From assembly GCA_958295735.1 (NCBI GenBank), contig OY282369.1:2456983-2520982 (forward strand): a stretch of DNA of 64,000 nucleotides. Direction: 5' to 3'. Positions 8,051 through 20,258 of the stretch are shown piece after piece (positions within the stretch are counted from its first letter, which is position 1; every line of letters starts with the position of its first letter). A program made the position numbers and the translations under genes. The notes beneath the pieces are model-generated. The model had not been told where the DNA came from. It worked only from the letters and a program-made list of their open reading frames with translations, and did not search any database. This DNA is from an uncultured Candidatus Cenarchaeum sp. GTDB lineage: Archaea > Thermoproteota > Nitrososphaeria > Nitrososphaerales > Nitrosopumilaceae.

Positions 8051-8072
8051 CGGCGGCGCCGCGGCCGGCGCC

Positions 8073-8080
8073 CGTTTAAG
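8073..8080 (-). promoter_or_regulatory. TATA box for START-like gene
   Basis: Minus-strand CTTAAAC, centred 26 bases before the TTG at 8050; it decides that start. Confidence 0.6.
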
Positions 8081-8104
8081 TCTTGCAGGTGTAGACTTGT
8101 ACGA

Positions 8105-8167
8105 GGTCAGCAACCCCCGCTCCGCAGGCGTGAATCTAGATCAGCAGAAGCGTTTTCGCGCCCGCGG
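8105..8167 (+). repeat. Interspersed repeat, family B, copy 1
   Basis: About 63 bp running from GGTCAGCAACCCCCGC to TTTTCGCGCCCGCGG. Copies in the opposite orientation lie at 49077-49137 and, more diverged, at 17831-17889. It contains an imperfect inverted repeat. The bases just before it share TGTAGACTTG with the end of family A. Confidence 0.7.
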
Positions 8168-8209
8168 CCAGCGGGCAGCCGACCTCGTACTCACCGCCCG
8201 GTCAAATCG

Positions 8210-8216
8210 TTATATG
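8210..8216 (+). promoter_or_regulatory. TATA box upstream of restriction-modification locus
   Basis: TTATATG, the best TATA box in this gap, centred 27 bases before the ATG at 8240. It probably drives the small frame 8240-8434 and the restriction-modification gene behind it. Confidence 0.55.
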
Positions 8217-8239
8217 CCGGCGGCCGTCCTGGCACGGGC

Positions 8240-8434
8240 ATGGGGGTTGCCGGCATCGGGAGGAAGGCCGGGACGGTTCATCCCCGCCGCCGGCGCCCCG
8301 GGAGCGCGGAGGCGGGATGCCGCGTCCCCGCGCCCGATCTCGAATCCGAGAAGGCGCTAGGGCCGCGAGAACCGGCGATGCGCGGGCGGGGCGCGGGCCC
8401 GGGGGGCGCCGGGATCCGCGGAACGGCGGGGTAG
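8240..8434 (+). CDS. Small basic hypothetical protein before R-M gene
   Basis: A 64-residue frame (MGVAGIGRKAGTVHPRRR...) whose ATG sits where a leaderless transcript from the TATA box at 8210 should begin, and which stops seven bases before the GTG of the restriction-modification gene. It is arginine- and glycine-rich and has no recognisable domain; it does not look like a C-protein helix-turn-helix controller. Codon bias is only moderate, so it may instead be a transcribed leader. Confidence 0.3.
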   Translation: MGVAGIGRKAGTVHPRRRRPGSAEAGCRVPAPDLESEKALGPREPAMRGRGAGPGGAGIRGTAG

Positions 8435-8441
8435 TTGTGCC

Positions 8442-11400
8442 GTGGAAAAAAGGCCCAAAAAACGGCCCGGGGTTCACGGGGAAGGCGAGCTGTCGATCAG
8501 GATAAGGACCAGCGAGGTCTCGATCAGCCTTAAGTCGCTAAACGCGATGAACGAGGCCGAGATCAGCGACAAGATAACGACGCTCCTCCTGAAGCACGGG
8601 ATAACGCCGTACCAGCAGCATCCCATACCGTCCGCGCGCAACGCCAGGAAGATCGGGAACTGCGATCTGTACATATACGACAAGCGGACAATAATCGAGG
8701 TAAAGAAGGTCAAGCGCCTGGAAATGGGGCCGCACGACGAGGAAAGCGGCGACGGCACCCGTTCCGCGTTCCAGCAGCTCGCGAAATACGTCACGGCCGA
8801 AAGGGCCCACGCGAACTCGCGCATCGCGGACTATGCGGGGGATCGGGACGTCTCCGGGCGGCCCTACCTCTGGGTCGGAATAGTCACGAACTACAAGAAG
8901 TGGTGGGCGTGGACGTGGCCGCAGTACGAATCCGCGGACGACGGGAAGCTGCAGGACAGCTTCAACGGCGTGGAACTGACCGTTCCCAAGGAAAAGCAAC
9001 TCGTGGCACTCCTCCTGAGGAAGGAAGCCAAGCCTGTCCCGGAGGATCTGGGGCCCATGTTCGAGCCTCACCTGGAGCGCTTCACGGCGCTACACGGGAG
9101 GCTGAAGGACTACAGGGACACGCAGACGCAGAAGGGATTGTGGCTCAGGCAGCTGGAGGCGAGCGGGAACGCCCCCGATGCGGACGTCGACGAGATATTC
9201 GTCAGGCACACGCTCCTCATACTGGTCACCCGCCTGATTTCCAAGGCCGTGGGCGGCCACGAGGCGGATGTGCTCACGCAGGGCTTCGTGTCGTGGGTCG
9301 GCGACGGCCGCGAGGAGGTAAAGTCGCTGGCCGCCGACATCAATGCCTACGACTGGAACCACGAAACGCGAGACATAATGCGCTCGCTGTACATGGGATT
9401 CATCCCGAAAAAGCACCGCAAGAGCTACGGGGAATACTACACACCCGACTGGCTCGCCGAAAAGATCGCGATGACCGCCATAGACGAAAAATACGTCCGG
9501 AAGCAGCTCGAGTCGTTCCAGTCCAGCGGGACCGTCAAGCCCGTGCTCGATCCGGCATGCGGGTCGGGATCGCTGCTGTACCACGCGGGCCGGTTCATCC
9601 TTAACTCAAAGGCCGTATCGGAGGCGCGGCTGTACGCGAGTCCGGCAAAGATAAACGAGTTCCTGTGCGCGATGCTGTGCGGCATAGACATACACCCTGT
9701 CGCTGTCGAGATGGCGAGGACAAACATACACCGCCTGATACGCTACGCGACCGACCAGCGCATAAATGTGTACCAGGGCGATTCGCTCCTGCTGGACAGG
9801 CCGACCGACAACGTCCACAGCGCGGCGATAGCCGATCCGGACGACCTGGTCCTCTACTCGCCAAGGGGCGCAGCGCTCGTGCTTCCGAGGTCGCTCCTGA
9901 AGTCGCCCGAAGGCGTAGAAGTGCTGGCAAGGACGGCCAAGGAGGGCATCGCCCCGCCAAAGTCGCTGACGGAGCGGCTAAACGCGAAGGATGCCAAAAA
10001 GGCCGTGGACGCCCACGGGGCCCTGGTCCGCATAATGGACAGGGAGGGCGACGGCGTGTGGGAGTGGTACATAAAGAACCAGGCGGCCCCACTGCTCCTG
10101 CGGGAACGGAAGGCCGGGAGGATCATATCTAACCCGCCGTGGGTCAGGACGAGCCTGATAAACTCGAGGAACCGGAAAGCGCTGATCGAGAGCGAGGCCA
10201 GGAGGCTCGGCCTGTGGGTGGGCGGCAACACCGCCACCAGCTTCGACGTCGCGGCGCTGTTCGTGGACAGGTGCTCTTCGCTGTACCTCGAAAGGCCGAG
10301 GAAGAGCGCGTGGATACTGATCGGCGGCGCGCTGGAGGCGAAGGCGTGGCAGGGCCTCCGCGACGGCGGCGCCTGGGGGGACTACAAAGCATCGTGGGAT
10401 CTCGGAAGCGCCGCGTTCGACATGGGGTTTTCGACGTGCGTCGCATTCCTCGGGATAAGCACGCCGAGCAGGAAGCTCGTGAAAAAGCCGGGCACGTCGC
10501 TGAGGCCCAACGAGTTCCTGTCGGACATACGGGACAAGGCGAGCTGGGAAAAGCCCGACGGCGCCTACCCGAAGCATCAGTCGGGGTACGTCGCGAACAG
10601 GAGGGCCGCCCCCAGGAACGGCGCCACGCTGTTCCCCTACAACCTGGTGCGGATCAAGGAGATCGTCTCGGAAAAGACGGGGGGGGGGGGGAAGATGAGG
10701 TTGAGTTCACCACGCTGGTCAAGACGGGCAAGTGGGACAAGTTCGGCAGCCTGCGTGGGACCGTCCCGAAGGGATGGGTGAAGGACTGCATCTATTCCCA
10801 GGACATGTACCCGTACGCGGTCCAGACGTCTACCAATTGCATAATACCGATGAAGGGGGGCAGGTGGGATCCCGGGCGCGACTCGCACGAATACTGGAAG
10901 AAGGCCTCCGACATATACGCGGGAAACAGGGGCGCGGGAAAGAATACCCCGGAGACGCTGCAGAAGAACCTGGACCACAACTGCAAGCTGTCGAAGCAGC
11001 TCGGGATCGGGAAATGGCTGGCGGTCTACAACGCGGGCGGGGAGAACCTGTGCGCCATGAAGGTAGCGCCAGGTCGGTACATAATAGAGCACGGATGCTT
11101 CTACGTCCCGTGCGAGTCCGAGGGAGAGGCCGACTACCTGACCGCCATGCTCAACGCGCGGATCATGTCGTCCCCGATCGGCGGGGCGAAGACGAGCGAC
11201 TTGTACTTCGGCCAAGGCATATGGAAGGCCGTGCCGATACCGAGGTTCGATCCGGGCAACCGGCTCCACGCGGGGCTGGCGCGGGCAGCGCGGAGGGCGG
11301 GGCGGGTCTCCGAAAGGGCGTACCGATCCGAGCGAGGGCGGGGGAACAGGTCGGGCAACTGGACGATATCGAGAATAATACGCGAGGCGCTCGCGCGGGA

Positions 11401-11503
11401 CGGCGTTTCGGGCGTGATCGACGGCCTGTGCAGGGACGCAATTGACGAGCACTACCGGCGCGTGGCGGGAACCGAAAAGTCGTACTGGGACCAAGGCGCG
11501 TGA
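8442..11503 (+). CDS. Fused restriction-modification enzyme, broken at a G tract
   Basis: A type IIG-like enzyme that would both methylate and cut DNA. The N terminus holds a PD-(D/E)xK-type nuclease signature (D75...E86-V-K88 in CDLYIYDKRTIIEVKK). The central methyltransferase has motif I DPACGSG at about residue 370 and the catalytic NPPW at about 564, as in N6-adenine methylases. As sequenced, translation from GTG 8442 ends at 10781 after 779 residues, because the 13-G tract at 10679-10691 shifts the frame. The C-terminal part (EDEVEFTTLVKTGKW...), probably the target-recognition region, continues in another frame to 11503. With 14 (or 11) G the protein would be about 1020 residues. An ATG at 8547 is an alternative start. 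See the small frame and promoter just upstream. Confidence 0.85.
10679..10691 (+). repeat. 13-G tract inside R-M gene
   Basis: A homopolymer in the coding strand between the methyltransferase core and the C-terminal region. The current length puts the downstream frame out of register; one added or two lost G would restore it. Confidence 0.95.
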
Positions 11504-11521
11504 CCTTGCCCCCCCGCCGCG

Positions 11522-11604
11522 CGGGCCTCGCCCGAACCGGAGCCGCGCCCGGCGACGGCGGGCCGCCCCCCGATCCCGCGTCCGGATCACGACGGACGCA
11601 AGCC
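11522..11604 (-). repeat. Interspersed repeat, family A, copy 1
   Basis: About 83 bp, diverged at its left end, ending in GGACGCAAGCCC. It matches copies at 11819-11903, 15358-15443 and 49350-49436. The family has near-palindromic ends of the form AGACTTGCGTCC, like a tiny MITE. Most of 11504-12034 is occupied by these copies; no gene is seen there. Confidence 0.65.
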
Positions 11605-11818
11605 CACGCCCGCACGCGCTTGCTTCTCCCCCATCCCCCCCGCCGCGCCGGTTCCTTGCGTAGCGGCGCTGCCTCTGATTCTGCCACGCCTCTGCACAAG
11701 TCCGCCATGCCAGTACCGACCAAGGGATCCCGCCGTCCGGCCAGGATCGCGCGGCGCGCGGGCCCGACAAGGCGGCAAGTCGTGGCGGGCGGGGGGTGGG
11801 GGAAGGTAAGCGTGCACG

Positions 11819-11903
11819 CAGGCTTGCGTCCGAACCGAAGCCGCGTTTGGCAACGGCGACCACCCCCAGGCCTCGCGCCCGGATCGCGGCGGACGCGGGC
11901 CTG
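11819..11903 (-). repeat. Interspersed repeat, family A, copy 2
   Basis: Runs from GGCTTGCGTCCGAACCG to GGACGCGGGCCTG, in reverse orientation relative to the copy at 15358. A further partial copy (right half only) lies at 11941-11983. Confidence 0.75.
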
Positions 11904-12034
11904 CGCGGGGCGCGGACCCGCGCCGCGCCGCCGCGCCGCGGCCGCCCCCGATCCCGCGCCCGGATCGCGGCGGACGCGGGCCTGCGCGGCGCCGCGTCCC
12001 CCTCCCCGCCGCCTGGCGGGCCCCGCGGGAACCA

Positions 12035-12042
12035 ATTTTAAC
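12035..12042 (+). promoter_or_regulatory. TATA box
   Basis: ATTTTAAC centred 26 bases before the GTG at 12065. Confidence 0.7.
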
Positions 12043-12064
12043 CGGCCCCCGCCCTCCCGCGCGC

Positions 12065-15320
<3,256 letters not shown>

Positions 15321-15357
15321 CCGCGCGCCAGCCGGTCCCGGCCCGCGCGGGGCGGGT

Positions 15358-15443
15358 GCAGACTCGCGTCCATTTTGATCTGGGCGTGGGATCAGGGGGC
15401 GGTTGCCGTTGCCAGGCGTGGTCTCGGTTTGGACGCAAGTCTA
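15358..15443 (+). repeat. Interspersed repeat, family A, copy 3
   Basis: An 86-bp element with nearly perfect inverted ends: GCAGACTCGCGTCC on the left and GGACGCAAGTCTAC on the right. It ends about 50 bases before the next start codon. Confidence 0.8.
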
Positions 15444-15463
15444 CACCGGGGCGGCGGCCAAAC

Positions 15464-15471
15464 AGTTTAAC
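15464..15471 (+). promoter_or_regulatory. TATA box
   Basis: AGTTTAAC centred 27 bases before the ATG at 15495. Confidence 0.65.
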
Positions 15472-15494
15472 GGCCCCCCCGTTCCGCCCCCGGC

Positions 15495-15785
15495 ATGCTG
15501 TACCACTTTGAGCTCCTCATGGCGGGGGTCATACTGCTCAGCGTCATGGCCATAGGCGGGGTCTCTCTGTGGAGCAAGAGGCGGCGCGAGAGGGCCGAGG
15601 ACGAGGAGAGGGCCGCGCGGAGCCGCGAGCTGGCGGAACAGCGGCCGCTCGGGGCGGGGGCCGCGGGGAAGGGCGCCCCCGGGAGCGGCGCCCCGCGGCC
15701 GGATCCGGGCGGGGGCGGCGATGCGGGGCCGCGCGCGGGCGCCCCCGGGAGCGGCGCCCCGCGGCCGGATCCCGCGGGGGAGTGA
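15495..15785 (+). CDS. Small membrane-anchored protein
   Basis: A 96-residue protein with one N-terminal membrane helix (about residues 5-26, ELLMAGVILLSVMAIGGVSLW) and a strongly charged segment KRRRERAEDEERAARSRELAEQ, probably a short cytoplasmic coiled coil. The tail is low complexity, with GAPGSGAPRPDP occurring twice. No family is recognised. A clear TATA box upstream fixes the start. Confidence 0.65.
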   Translation: MLYHFELLMAGVILLSVMAIGGVSLWSKRRRERAEDEERAARSRELAEQRPLGAGAAGKGAPGSGAPRPDPGGGGDAGPRAGAPGSGAPRPDPAGE

Positions 15786-16137
15786 CGCCGGCCCGCCCGC
15801 GCGGGGATCCGGGGCCCGCCCCCCGCCCGCGCGGGGCCCGCGCCGGCCGGCACGCGCCGCGCCTCCCCGCAGCCGGCGCCCGACACGGGAGGGGGAGGCA
15901 GGCAGGCGCGCTCCCCGAAAATGGGCAGGCGGCCAAAGGCGAGCGCGCCGGGGAGGCGCATCGCGCCGGGGAGGCGCATCGCGCCGGCCTGCATGCGAAA
16001 CGGCCGCGGGATCGCGGCGGCGCCCCGCGCGGGAACGGGCCCGCCGTTGCCGCGCATCCGCCGGCCGCGGGGGCGCGCCCGCCGATCCGGATCCGCGCCG
16101 GCGGGGCGGGGGCCGCCGGCCGCGCCCCGCATCAAAC
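15786..16137 (+). other. Gene-free GC-rich spacer
   Basis: Nothing coding is seen. It contains a perfect 18-bp tandem duplication at 15945-15980 (GCGCCGGGGAGGCGCATC twice) and several GC-rich inverted repeats. Confidence 0.5.
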
Positions 16138-16146
16138 AGATAAAAG
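16138..16146 (+). promoter_or_regulatory. TATA box for ubiX
   Basis: AGATAAAAG centred 26 bases before the GTG at 16168. Confidence 0.7.
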
Positions 16147-16167
16147 CGCGCGCGCCGCGCCGTTCCC

Positions 16168-16746
16168 GTGCGGATAGTGGTCGGCATATCCGGCAGCACG
16201 GGGGCCGCGTACGGCGTGCGCATGCTGGAGGTGCTCAGGGAGAAGGGCGTGGAGACCCACCTGATAATGAGCGAGTGGGGGGCGAGGTGCGCGGCCATGG
16301 AGACGCGGCGGGATCCGGGAAGCGTGCGGTCGCTGGCCTCCGCGGCGCACGACGACTCCAACATGGCGGCGCCCGTCTCCAGCGGGACGTTCCGGGCGGA
16401 CGGGATGGTCGTGGCCCCGTGCAGCATGAAGACGCTCTCGGCCGTCGCCAACGGGTACGACGAGACGCTCATGGCGCGGGCCGCCGGGGTCGCGATAAAG
16501 GAGTCGCGCAGGCTGGTGCTGGTCGCGCGCGAGGCGCCGCTTTCCGCCATACACCTGGAGAACATGCTGAAGCTCGCGAGGCTGGGGGTGGTGATAATGC
16601 CCCCCGTCACGGAGTTCTACACGGCGCCGGCCACGGTGGCGGACATGGTGGACCACGTGGTGGGCAAGTGCCTCGACCAGTTCGGCATAGGGCACGCCCT
16701 GTACCGCCGGTGGGGGGAGGCGGCGCCGGCGGCCGGCGGCGGCTAG
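16168..16746 (+). CDS. ubiX: Flavin prenyltransferase UbiX
   Basis: Attaches a dimethylallyl group to FMN to make prenylated FMN, the cofactor of UbiD-type decarboxylases. The 192-residue length fits the family. Recognised features are the N-terminal flavin-binding GISGSTGAAYG, the SSGTFRADGMVVAPCSMKT block, the NGYDETLMARAAGVAIKESRRLVLVARE stretch, and the C-terminal PPVTEFYTAPATVADMVDHVVGKCLDQFGI. The start is GTG at 16168, set by TATA spacing. No ubiD lies in this window. Its TAG overlaps the stop of the convergent PLD-like gene in a shared CTAG. Confidence 0.94.
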   Translation: MRIVVGISGSTGAAYGVRMLEVLREKGVETHLIMSEWGARCAAMETRRDPGSVRSLASAAHDDSNMAAPVSSGTFRADGMVVAPCSMKTLSAVANGYDETLMARAAGVAIKESRRLVLVAREAPLSAIHLENMLKLARLGVVIMPPVTEFYTAPATVADMVDHVVGKCLDQFGIGHALYRRWGEAAPAAGGG

Positions 16747-17758
16747 CCGCCCGCGCGGCCGGCGCCCGCGGCCCCCCGCTGCCTCCGCCGTATGGACGGC
16801 GGCGTTCCGCGCGCGATCTCGTATTCCCCGCCGCCCAGCTCCTCCAGCCACTCCATGAATACCTCGACGTCGCCTGGCGCCCCCCTCCCGCTCGGGATGG
16901 GGACGTCCGCGCAGCGGCCGCGGATCCACTCCAGCGCCTCCGGAAAGCTGGCCTCGGGCGCCACGAGCTCCTCCCGCGCGAGGCGGACCAGCGGGTGGGC
17001 GAGGAACCTCTTCCCGAGCTCCTCCAGGAACGCCTCCTTCGACAGGCCGGGGCCGATCGCGTAGTTGGCGAGATCGTGGAAGGCGCACGCCGCGGCGCGC
17101 GGGCCGCCCCCCGGATCCTTCCCCGAGACTATCCTCTTGTACGCGGATGCCAGCGCGCCCGGGCTGGCCGTCATGGGCAGGTCGGAGGAGAGGAACGCGC
17201 CGGGATCCGGCGCGCCGGCCACGGCGGCGAGGCCCGGGTTTTCGGGCCCCCCGCCCCCGCCGGCCGCCCACTCCGAGGCCTTCTCGTGGACCGCGTCATT
17301 GACCAGCCTGGCCCTCCTGCGCAGCCCCTCGAAGTACAGCCTGTCCCCGGCCGACATGTACTCCACGAAGGCGGCCGCCTCGTAGTTGCCCCCCGGCATC
17401 ATGCCCGCCTCGGTGGCCTCGCCCGTCGACAGGACGGCAGTCTCCAGCCCGACCGAGTACGCGCTAAGGTGCAGGCCGTCCAGGGCGTACAGGGCGATCC
17501 CCCTCTCCCTGCAGAACGGGTACAGGGAGAGCTCCGAGGCGCCCGAAAGCAGGTCGCGCGGCTCCCAAGTGGTGACCACGGCGATCCTGTTGCGGAGGCC
17601 CTCCGCGAGGCGCCCGAGGATCCCCGCCTGCACGTGCGGCGAAAAGACGAGCGTGATGCCGTCCCCCGTGTCGCCCTCCTCGAGGTACTGCCTGACGTGG
17701 CCGAGCAGCGGGTTGTGGACTAGCGCCCCGCGCCGCCCCCCCGGCGAACAGCCGCCAT
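16743..17758 (-). CDS. Phospholipase D-like protein, apparently frameshifted at its start
   Basis: A protein of about 330 residues with a PLD-superfamily-like pattern: an N-terminal strand GDGITLVFSPHVQAGIL, IAVVTTWEP, then LDGLHLSAYSV, ETAVLSTGEAT and GGNYEAAAFV. The HxK-x4-D signature is degenerate (HLSAYSV), so catalysis is doubtful. Some archaeal and bacterial relatives of this fold are restriction or defence nucleases. A TATA box sits 26 bases before an ATG at 17758, but that ATG leads into a stop after 12 codons. Adding one G to the seven-G run (17736-17742 on the plus strand) would give MAAVRRGGRRGALVHNPLLG and join the long frame. The gene is therefore off by one base, or the sequence has an indel. 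Confidence 0.6.
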
Positions 17759-17780
17759 GGGCGCGGGGAGGGCCGGCGTG

Positions 17781-17789
17781 ATTTAACGG
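17781..17789 (-). promoter_or_regulatory. TATA box for PLD-like gene
   Basis: Minus-strand ACCGTTAAAT box, centred 26 bases before the ATG at 17758. Confidence 0.6.
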
Positions 17790-17830
17790 TTGGGCGCTCC
17801 CCGCGGCGGGGCCGCGCGCCCGCCTGTTGC

Positions 17831-17889
17831 AGGCGAAGGCGCATTCGCCGATCCGGGTTCGGGCTCGAGGAGCGGGGGTCGCCGACCCC
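17831..17889 (-). repeat. Interspersed repeat, family B, diverged copy
   Basis: Shares the order AGGCGCATTCGCC ... GAGCGGGGGTCGCCGACC with the copy at 49077-49137, but with many substitutions. Confidence 0.45.
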
Positions 17890-17951
17890 GTACCGGCGGC
17901 CGGCGGCGCGGCCCCGCCCCGCGGCCGCCTGACTCCAACATATCGGCGATA

Positions 17952-17962
17952 CGATGTATATT
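17952..17962 (+). promoter_or_regulatory. Strong TATA-like box
   Basis: TGTATATTTAA, one of the most AT-rich boxes in the window, about 30 bases before an ATG at 17988. Just after it lies CATATCGCGGTTATGCGG, which resembles the operator region of the downstream AbiE operon. Confidence 0.5.
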
Positions 17963-17987
17963 TAAAGTAAAACAACATATCGCGGTT

Positions 17988-18110
17988 ATGCGGCATCGTG
18001 CAGGTTTCGCGCCGACATGCTCCGGAAACGGCGCGTTGCCGTTGCGCGCCAAGGCCGGCCGCCGGCGGCGAGCCGCGTCACGCGCGGCCCGTCGGCACGA
18101 TTTGGCATAA
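17988..18110 (+). CDS. Possible 40-residue basic peptide
   Basis: The first ATG after the TATA box at 17952 opens a 40-codon frame (MRHRAGFAPTCSGNG...) ending directly before the AbiE promoter. The peptide is arginine-rich and has no known motif. Evidence is the promoter and the shared operator-like motif, not codon bias, so it may be only a transcribed leader. Confidence 0.25.
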   Translation: MRHRAGFAPTCSGNGALPLRAKAGRRRRAASRAARRHDLA

Positions 18111-18112
18111 AA

Positions 18113-18119
18113 CTATATG
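18113..18119 (+). promoter_or_regulatory. TATA box of AbiE operon
   Basis: CTATATG centred 27 bases before the ATG at 18143. Confidence 0.7.
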
Positions 18120-18123
18120 TCGC

Positions 18124-18138
18124 GGTTACGTGATAACC
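18124..18138 (+). promoter_or_regulatory. Palindromic operator of AbiE operon
   Basis: GGTTA-CGTGA-TAACC, a perfect inverted repeat between TATA box and start codon, overlapping the expected transcription start. AbiEi-type antitoxins repress their own promoter by binding inverted repeats, so this is the likely binding site. A related half site (TCGCGGTTATG) lies at 17979-17990. Confidence 0.6.
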
Positions 18139-18142
18139 AAGC

Positions 18143-18748
18143 ATGAAGACGGAGACAAGAACCAACATAAAGGGCAGGATAGCCCGCGTGTTGCTCAACT
18201 CCCCGGGAGGGAGCCTCACCAAATACAGGGTGGCAAAGCTGGCCGGATGCGGGTACCCGTGGGCCCACGCGATCCTCAAAAAACTGGAAGGCGCCGGAAT
18301 CATAGAGGGGACGAAGGTGGCGGACTTTGGGGCGCTCTTTTCGTGGTGGCGCAGGTGGCAGCCGGTTGCTGAGTACAGGGAGTACATGGTGAGGGAGCCC
18401 CTGAGCGCCCTCAGGAACGCGGGCCTAGAGTACGCCCTCACGACGTTCAGGGCGGAGAACAAGATGCAGAACTACCTGTTCCCGTCGCGCACCGACGCGT
18501 ACGTGCGGCACCGCGACTGGCTGGAATGGCACCGCCACCTCGCGCGCGACGGGATGGTGGGCCGGGGCAACGTGAGGATCCTGCGCGGCGACGAGCACGC
18601 GTTCTACGGGAGCGCCCGCGTCGACGGGCTGGTCGTCGTGTCCGCGCCGCAGGCGGTGCTGGACCTGTACGCCGAGGGGAGCGCGTGCGTCGAGGCGGCG
18701 GAGATGCTGGCGGCGAAGGTGGAGAGCGATGCTTTGCGAGGAGCATGA
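18143..18748 (+). CDS. AbiEi-like antitoxin/transcriptional repressor
   Basis: A 201-residue protein matching the type IV antitoxin layout. The N-terminal winged helix-turn-helix spans about residues 8-65 (GRIARVLLNSPGGSLTKYRVAKLAGC, HAILKKLEGAGII). The C-terminal domain contains ALTTFRAENKMQNYLFPSRTDAYV and LVVVSAPQAVLDLYAEGSACVEAAEMLAAKVE. In the AbiE system this protein counteracts the nucleotidyltransferase toxin without binding it directly, and represses the operon. The toxin gene starts inside its last codons (20-base overlap). TATA box and palindrome upstream support autoregulation. Confidence 0.8.
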   Translation: MKTETRTNIKGRIARVLLNSPGGSLTKYRVAKLAGCGYPWAHAILKKLEGAGIIEGTKVADFGALFSWWRRWQPVAEYREYMVREPLSALRNAGLEYALTTFRAENKMQNYLFPSRTDAYVRHRDWLEWHRHLARDGMVGRGNVRILRGDEHAFYGSARVDGLVVVSAPQAVLDLYAEGSACVEAAEMLAAKVESDALRGA

Positions 18749-20258
18749 GGCGGAGATCTCCAGAAACAACCTGGCCGCGGTGCTGGCTAGGGCGGACGGG
18801 CCGGTCTGCCTCCTCGGCGGGTGGGCCGTGCACCTCGCGGTCAATTCCAGGTACGGGCTGGCGCGCGGCCGCGACTATCTCGGCTCCAAGGACGTCGATC
18901 TGGGATTCCACCTCCCGCGCGACGGGGATCCCGAGTCCGTGCGCCGGTCCCCGCTGGCCCGCTCGATCGGGGTCCTCGAGGGGATCGGTTTCCGCATGGT
19001 CGGCTCGCGGCTGGTGAAGCACTACCACAGGGAGTCGCGGCGGGCGCTCTCGGACGAGGAAGCGAGGAAGGTCCCCATGCACGACATGTTTTCCATGTAC
19101 GTGGATCCGATGGTAGACAACGTCCCCGACGGCGCCCGGGCCGCGCTGGGCTTCAGCCCGCTGGACGAGGCGATGCTCGCGGAGGTGTTCGAGGGCGGCA
19201 GGTACGACGAGATCGACGAGTTCGGCGCCAGGATAATGCTGCCGAAGCCGGACGTCCTCCTGTCCACGAAACTCGTCGCCCTGCCCCGCAGGACCAAGGA
19301 TCACAAGCGGCACAAGGACATCGCCGACGTGTACGCGCTCATCTGGTACTCCGGCACGGGCGTGGCCGCGATGAGATCCGCCGTGCTGGGCCGGCTGCCG
19401 CGGGCGGACGTCGAGGGCGCGCTGCTGGGGATAGGGGATGCGGAATACGCGGAGGTGTCGGACGCCCTCGGGATCGACGCCGACGAGATCAGGCGCGTCG
19501 TCAGCGGCTTCCTTGATCGCGGCGGCGGCGCCCCCGCGGGAGGGGGGGCGGGCGGCGGCGGCGGCGGCGGGTGGCCGATGCCGTTCGGCGTAAGCTACGG
19601 CACCTTCGTCAGGATACCGACGGCGCTCCTCCGGCAGGGGGCCGGCTCCGGGCCGATCCCGCGCGAGAGGCTAGCCGGCCTGACGTCGATCGGCGCGCGC
19701 AACATCAGGGGCAACATGGGATTCCTGGAAGCGGTCGGGGTCGTCGAAAGGGCAGGCCCGCGCTCGTACGCGCTCACGCCCCTCGGCGTCGCGTACGCCG
19801 GGGCCCTCGCGTCGGGCGACGGGGAGGCCGTAAGGAGCGCGACGCTGGACGTGATACGGGGGTCCCACCTGGGCTCCCTTTCGGAGATGCTGGATGCGGC
19901 CGGCGGGCCCGATCCGGCGGAGATCTACGCGTGGATCAAGGCGAAGGGCGGGCATCCGGACGGATCCGGGTCCTGGGGGATGCACCAGCCGACCGCCACG
20001 GGGGCCAAGACGCTGCTGCGCATGTTTGAGGACGCGGGCCTGGTGCCGGGCGGGACGGCGGGGGGTAGATCCAGATCGGCGTGGCCCGAGCCAGTGGCGG
20101 AAAAGGGGGGGCAAAAGCGCGGCACGGGATCGAAAGCGCGCGCGGCATTCGAGGACGACTACGGGTGGCGCTCCCGGTGGGACGAGAGCGCGGCGCGGAG
20201 CCGAAAGCGCGCGGGGCGCCGTGGCAGGATCTCGCGTCCTTGGGCAGGCTGTCCGTGA
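18729..20258 (+). CDS. AbiEii-like nucleotidyltransferase toxin with extra C-terminal winged helices
   Basis: A 509-residue protein. Residues 1-260 form a DNA-polymerase-beta-like nucleotidyltransferase of the AbiEii type: LLGGWAVHLAV at about 27-37, then SKDVDLGF with the metal-binding Asp pair at 55 and 57. AbiEii toxins transfer nucleotides to tRNA and stop growth or abort phage infection. A glycine-rich linker (about 261-277) leads to an unusual second half, GVSYGTFVRIPTALL ... IGARNIRGNMGFLEAVGVVER, which reads as a winged helix plus a further helical domain and is not part of a standard AbiEii. Beyond about residue 490 the coding bias moves to another frame (see 20216-20368), so the annotated tail may be wrong. 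It overlaps the antitoxin gene by 20 bases. Confidence 0.75.
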   Translation: MLCEEHEAEISRNNLAAVLARADGPVCLLGGWAVHLAVNSRYGLARGRDYLGSKDVDLGFHLPRDGDPESVRRSPLARSIGVLEGIGFRMVGSRLVKHYHRESRRALSDEEARKVPMHDMFSMYVDPMVDNVPDGARAALGFSPLDEAMLAEVFEGGRYDEIDEFGARIMLPKPDVLLSTKLVALPRRTKDHKRHKDIADVYALIWYSGTGVAAMRSAVLGRLPRADVEGALLGIGDAEYAEVSDALGIDADEIRRVVSGFLDRGGGAPAGGGAGGGGGGGWPMPFGVSYGTFVRIPTALLRQGAGSGPIPRERLAGLTSIGARNIRGNMGFLEAVGVVERAGPRSYALTPLGVAYAGALASGDGEAVRSATLDVIRGSHLGSLSEMLDAAGGPDPAEIYAWIKAKGGHPDGSGSWGMHQPTATGAKTLLRMFEDAGLVPGGTAGGRSRSAWPEPVAEKGGQKRGTGSKARAAFEDDYGWRSRWDESAARSRKRAGRRGRISRPWAGCP

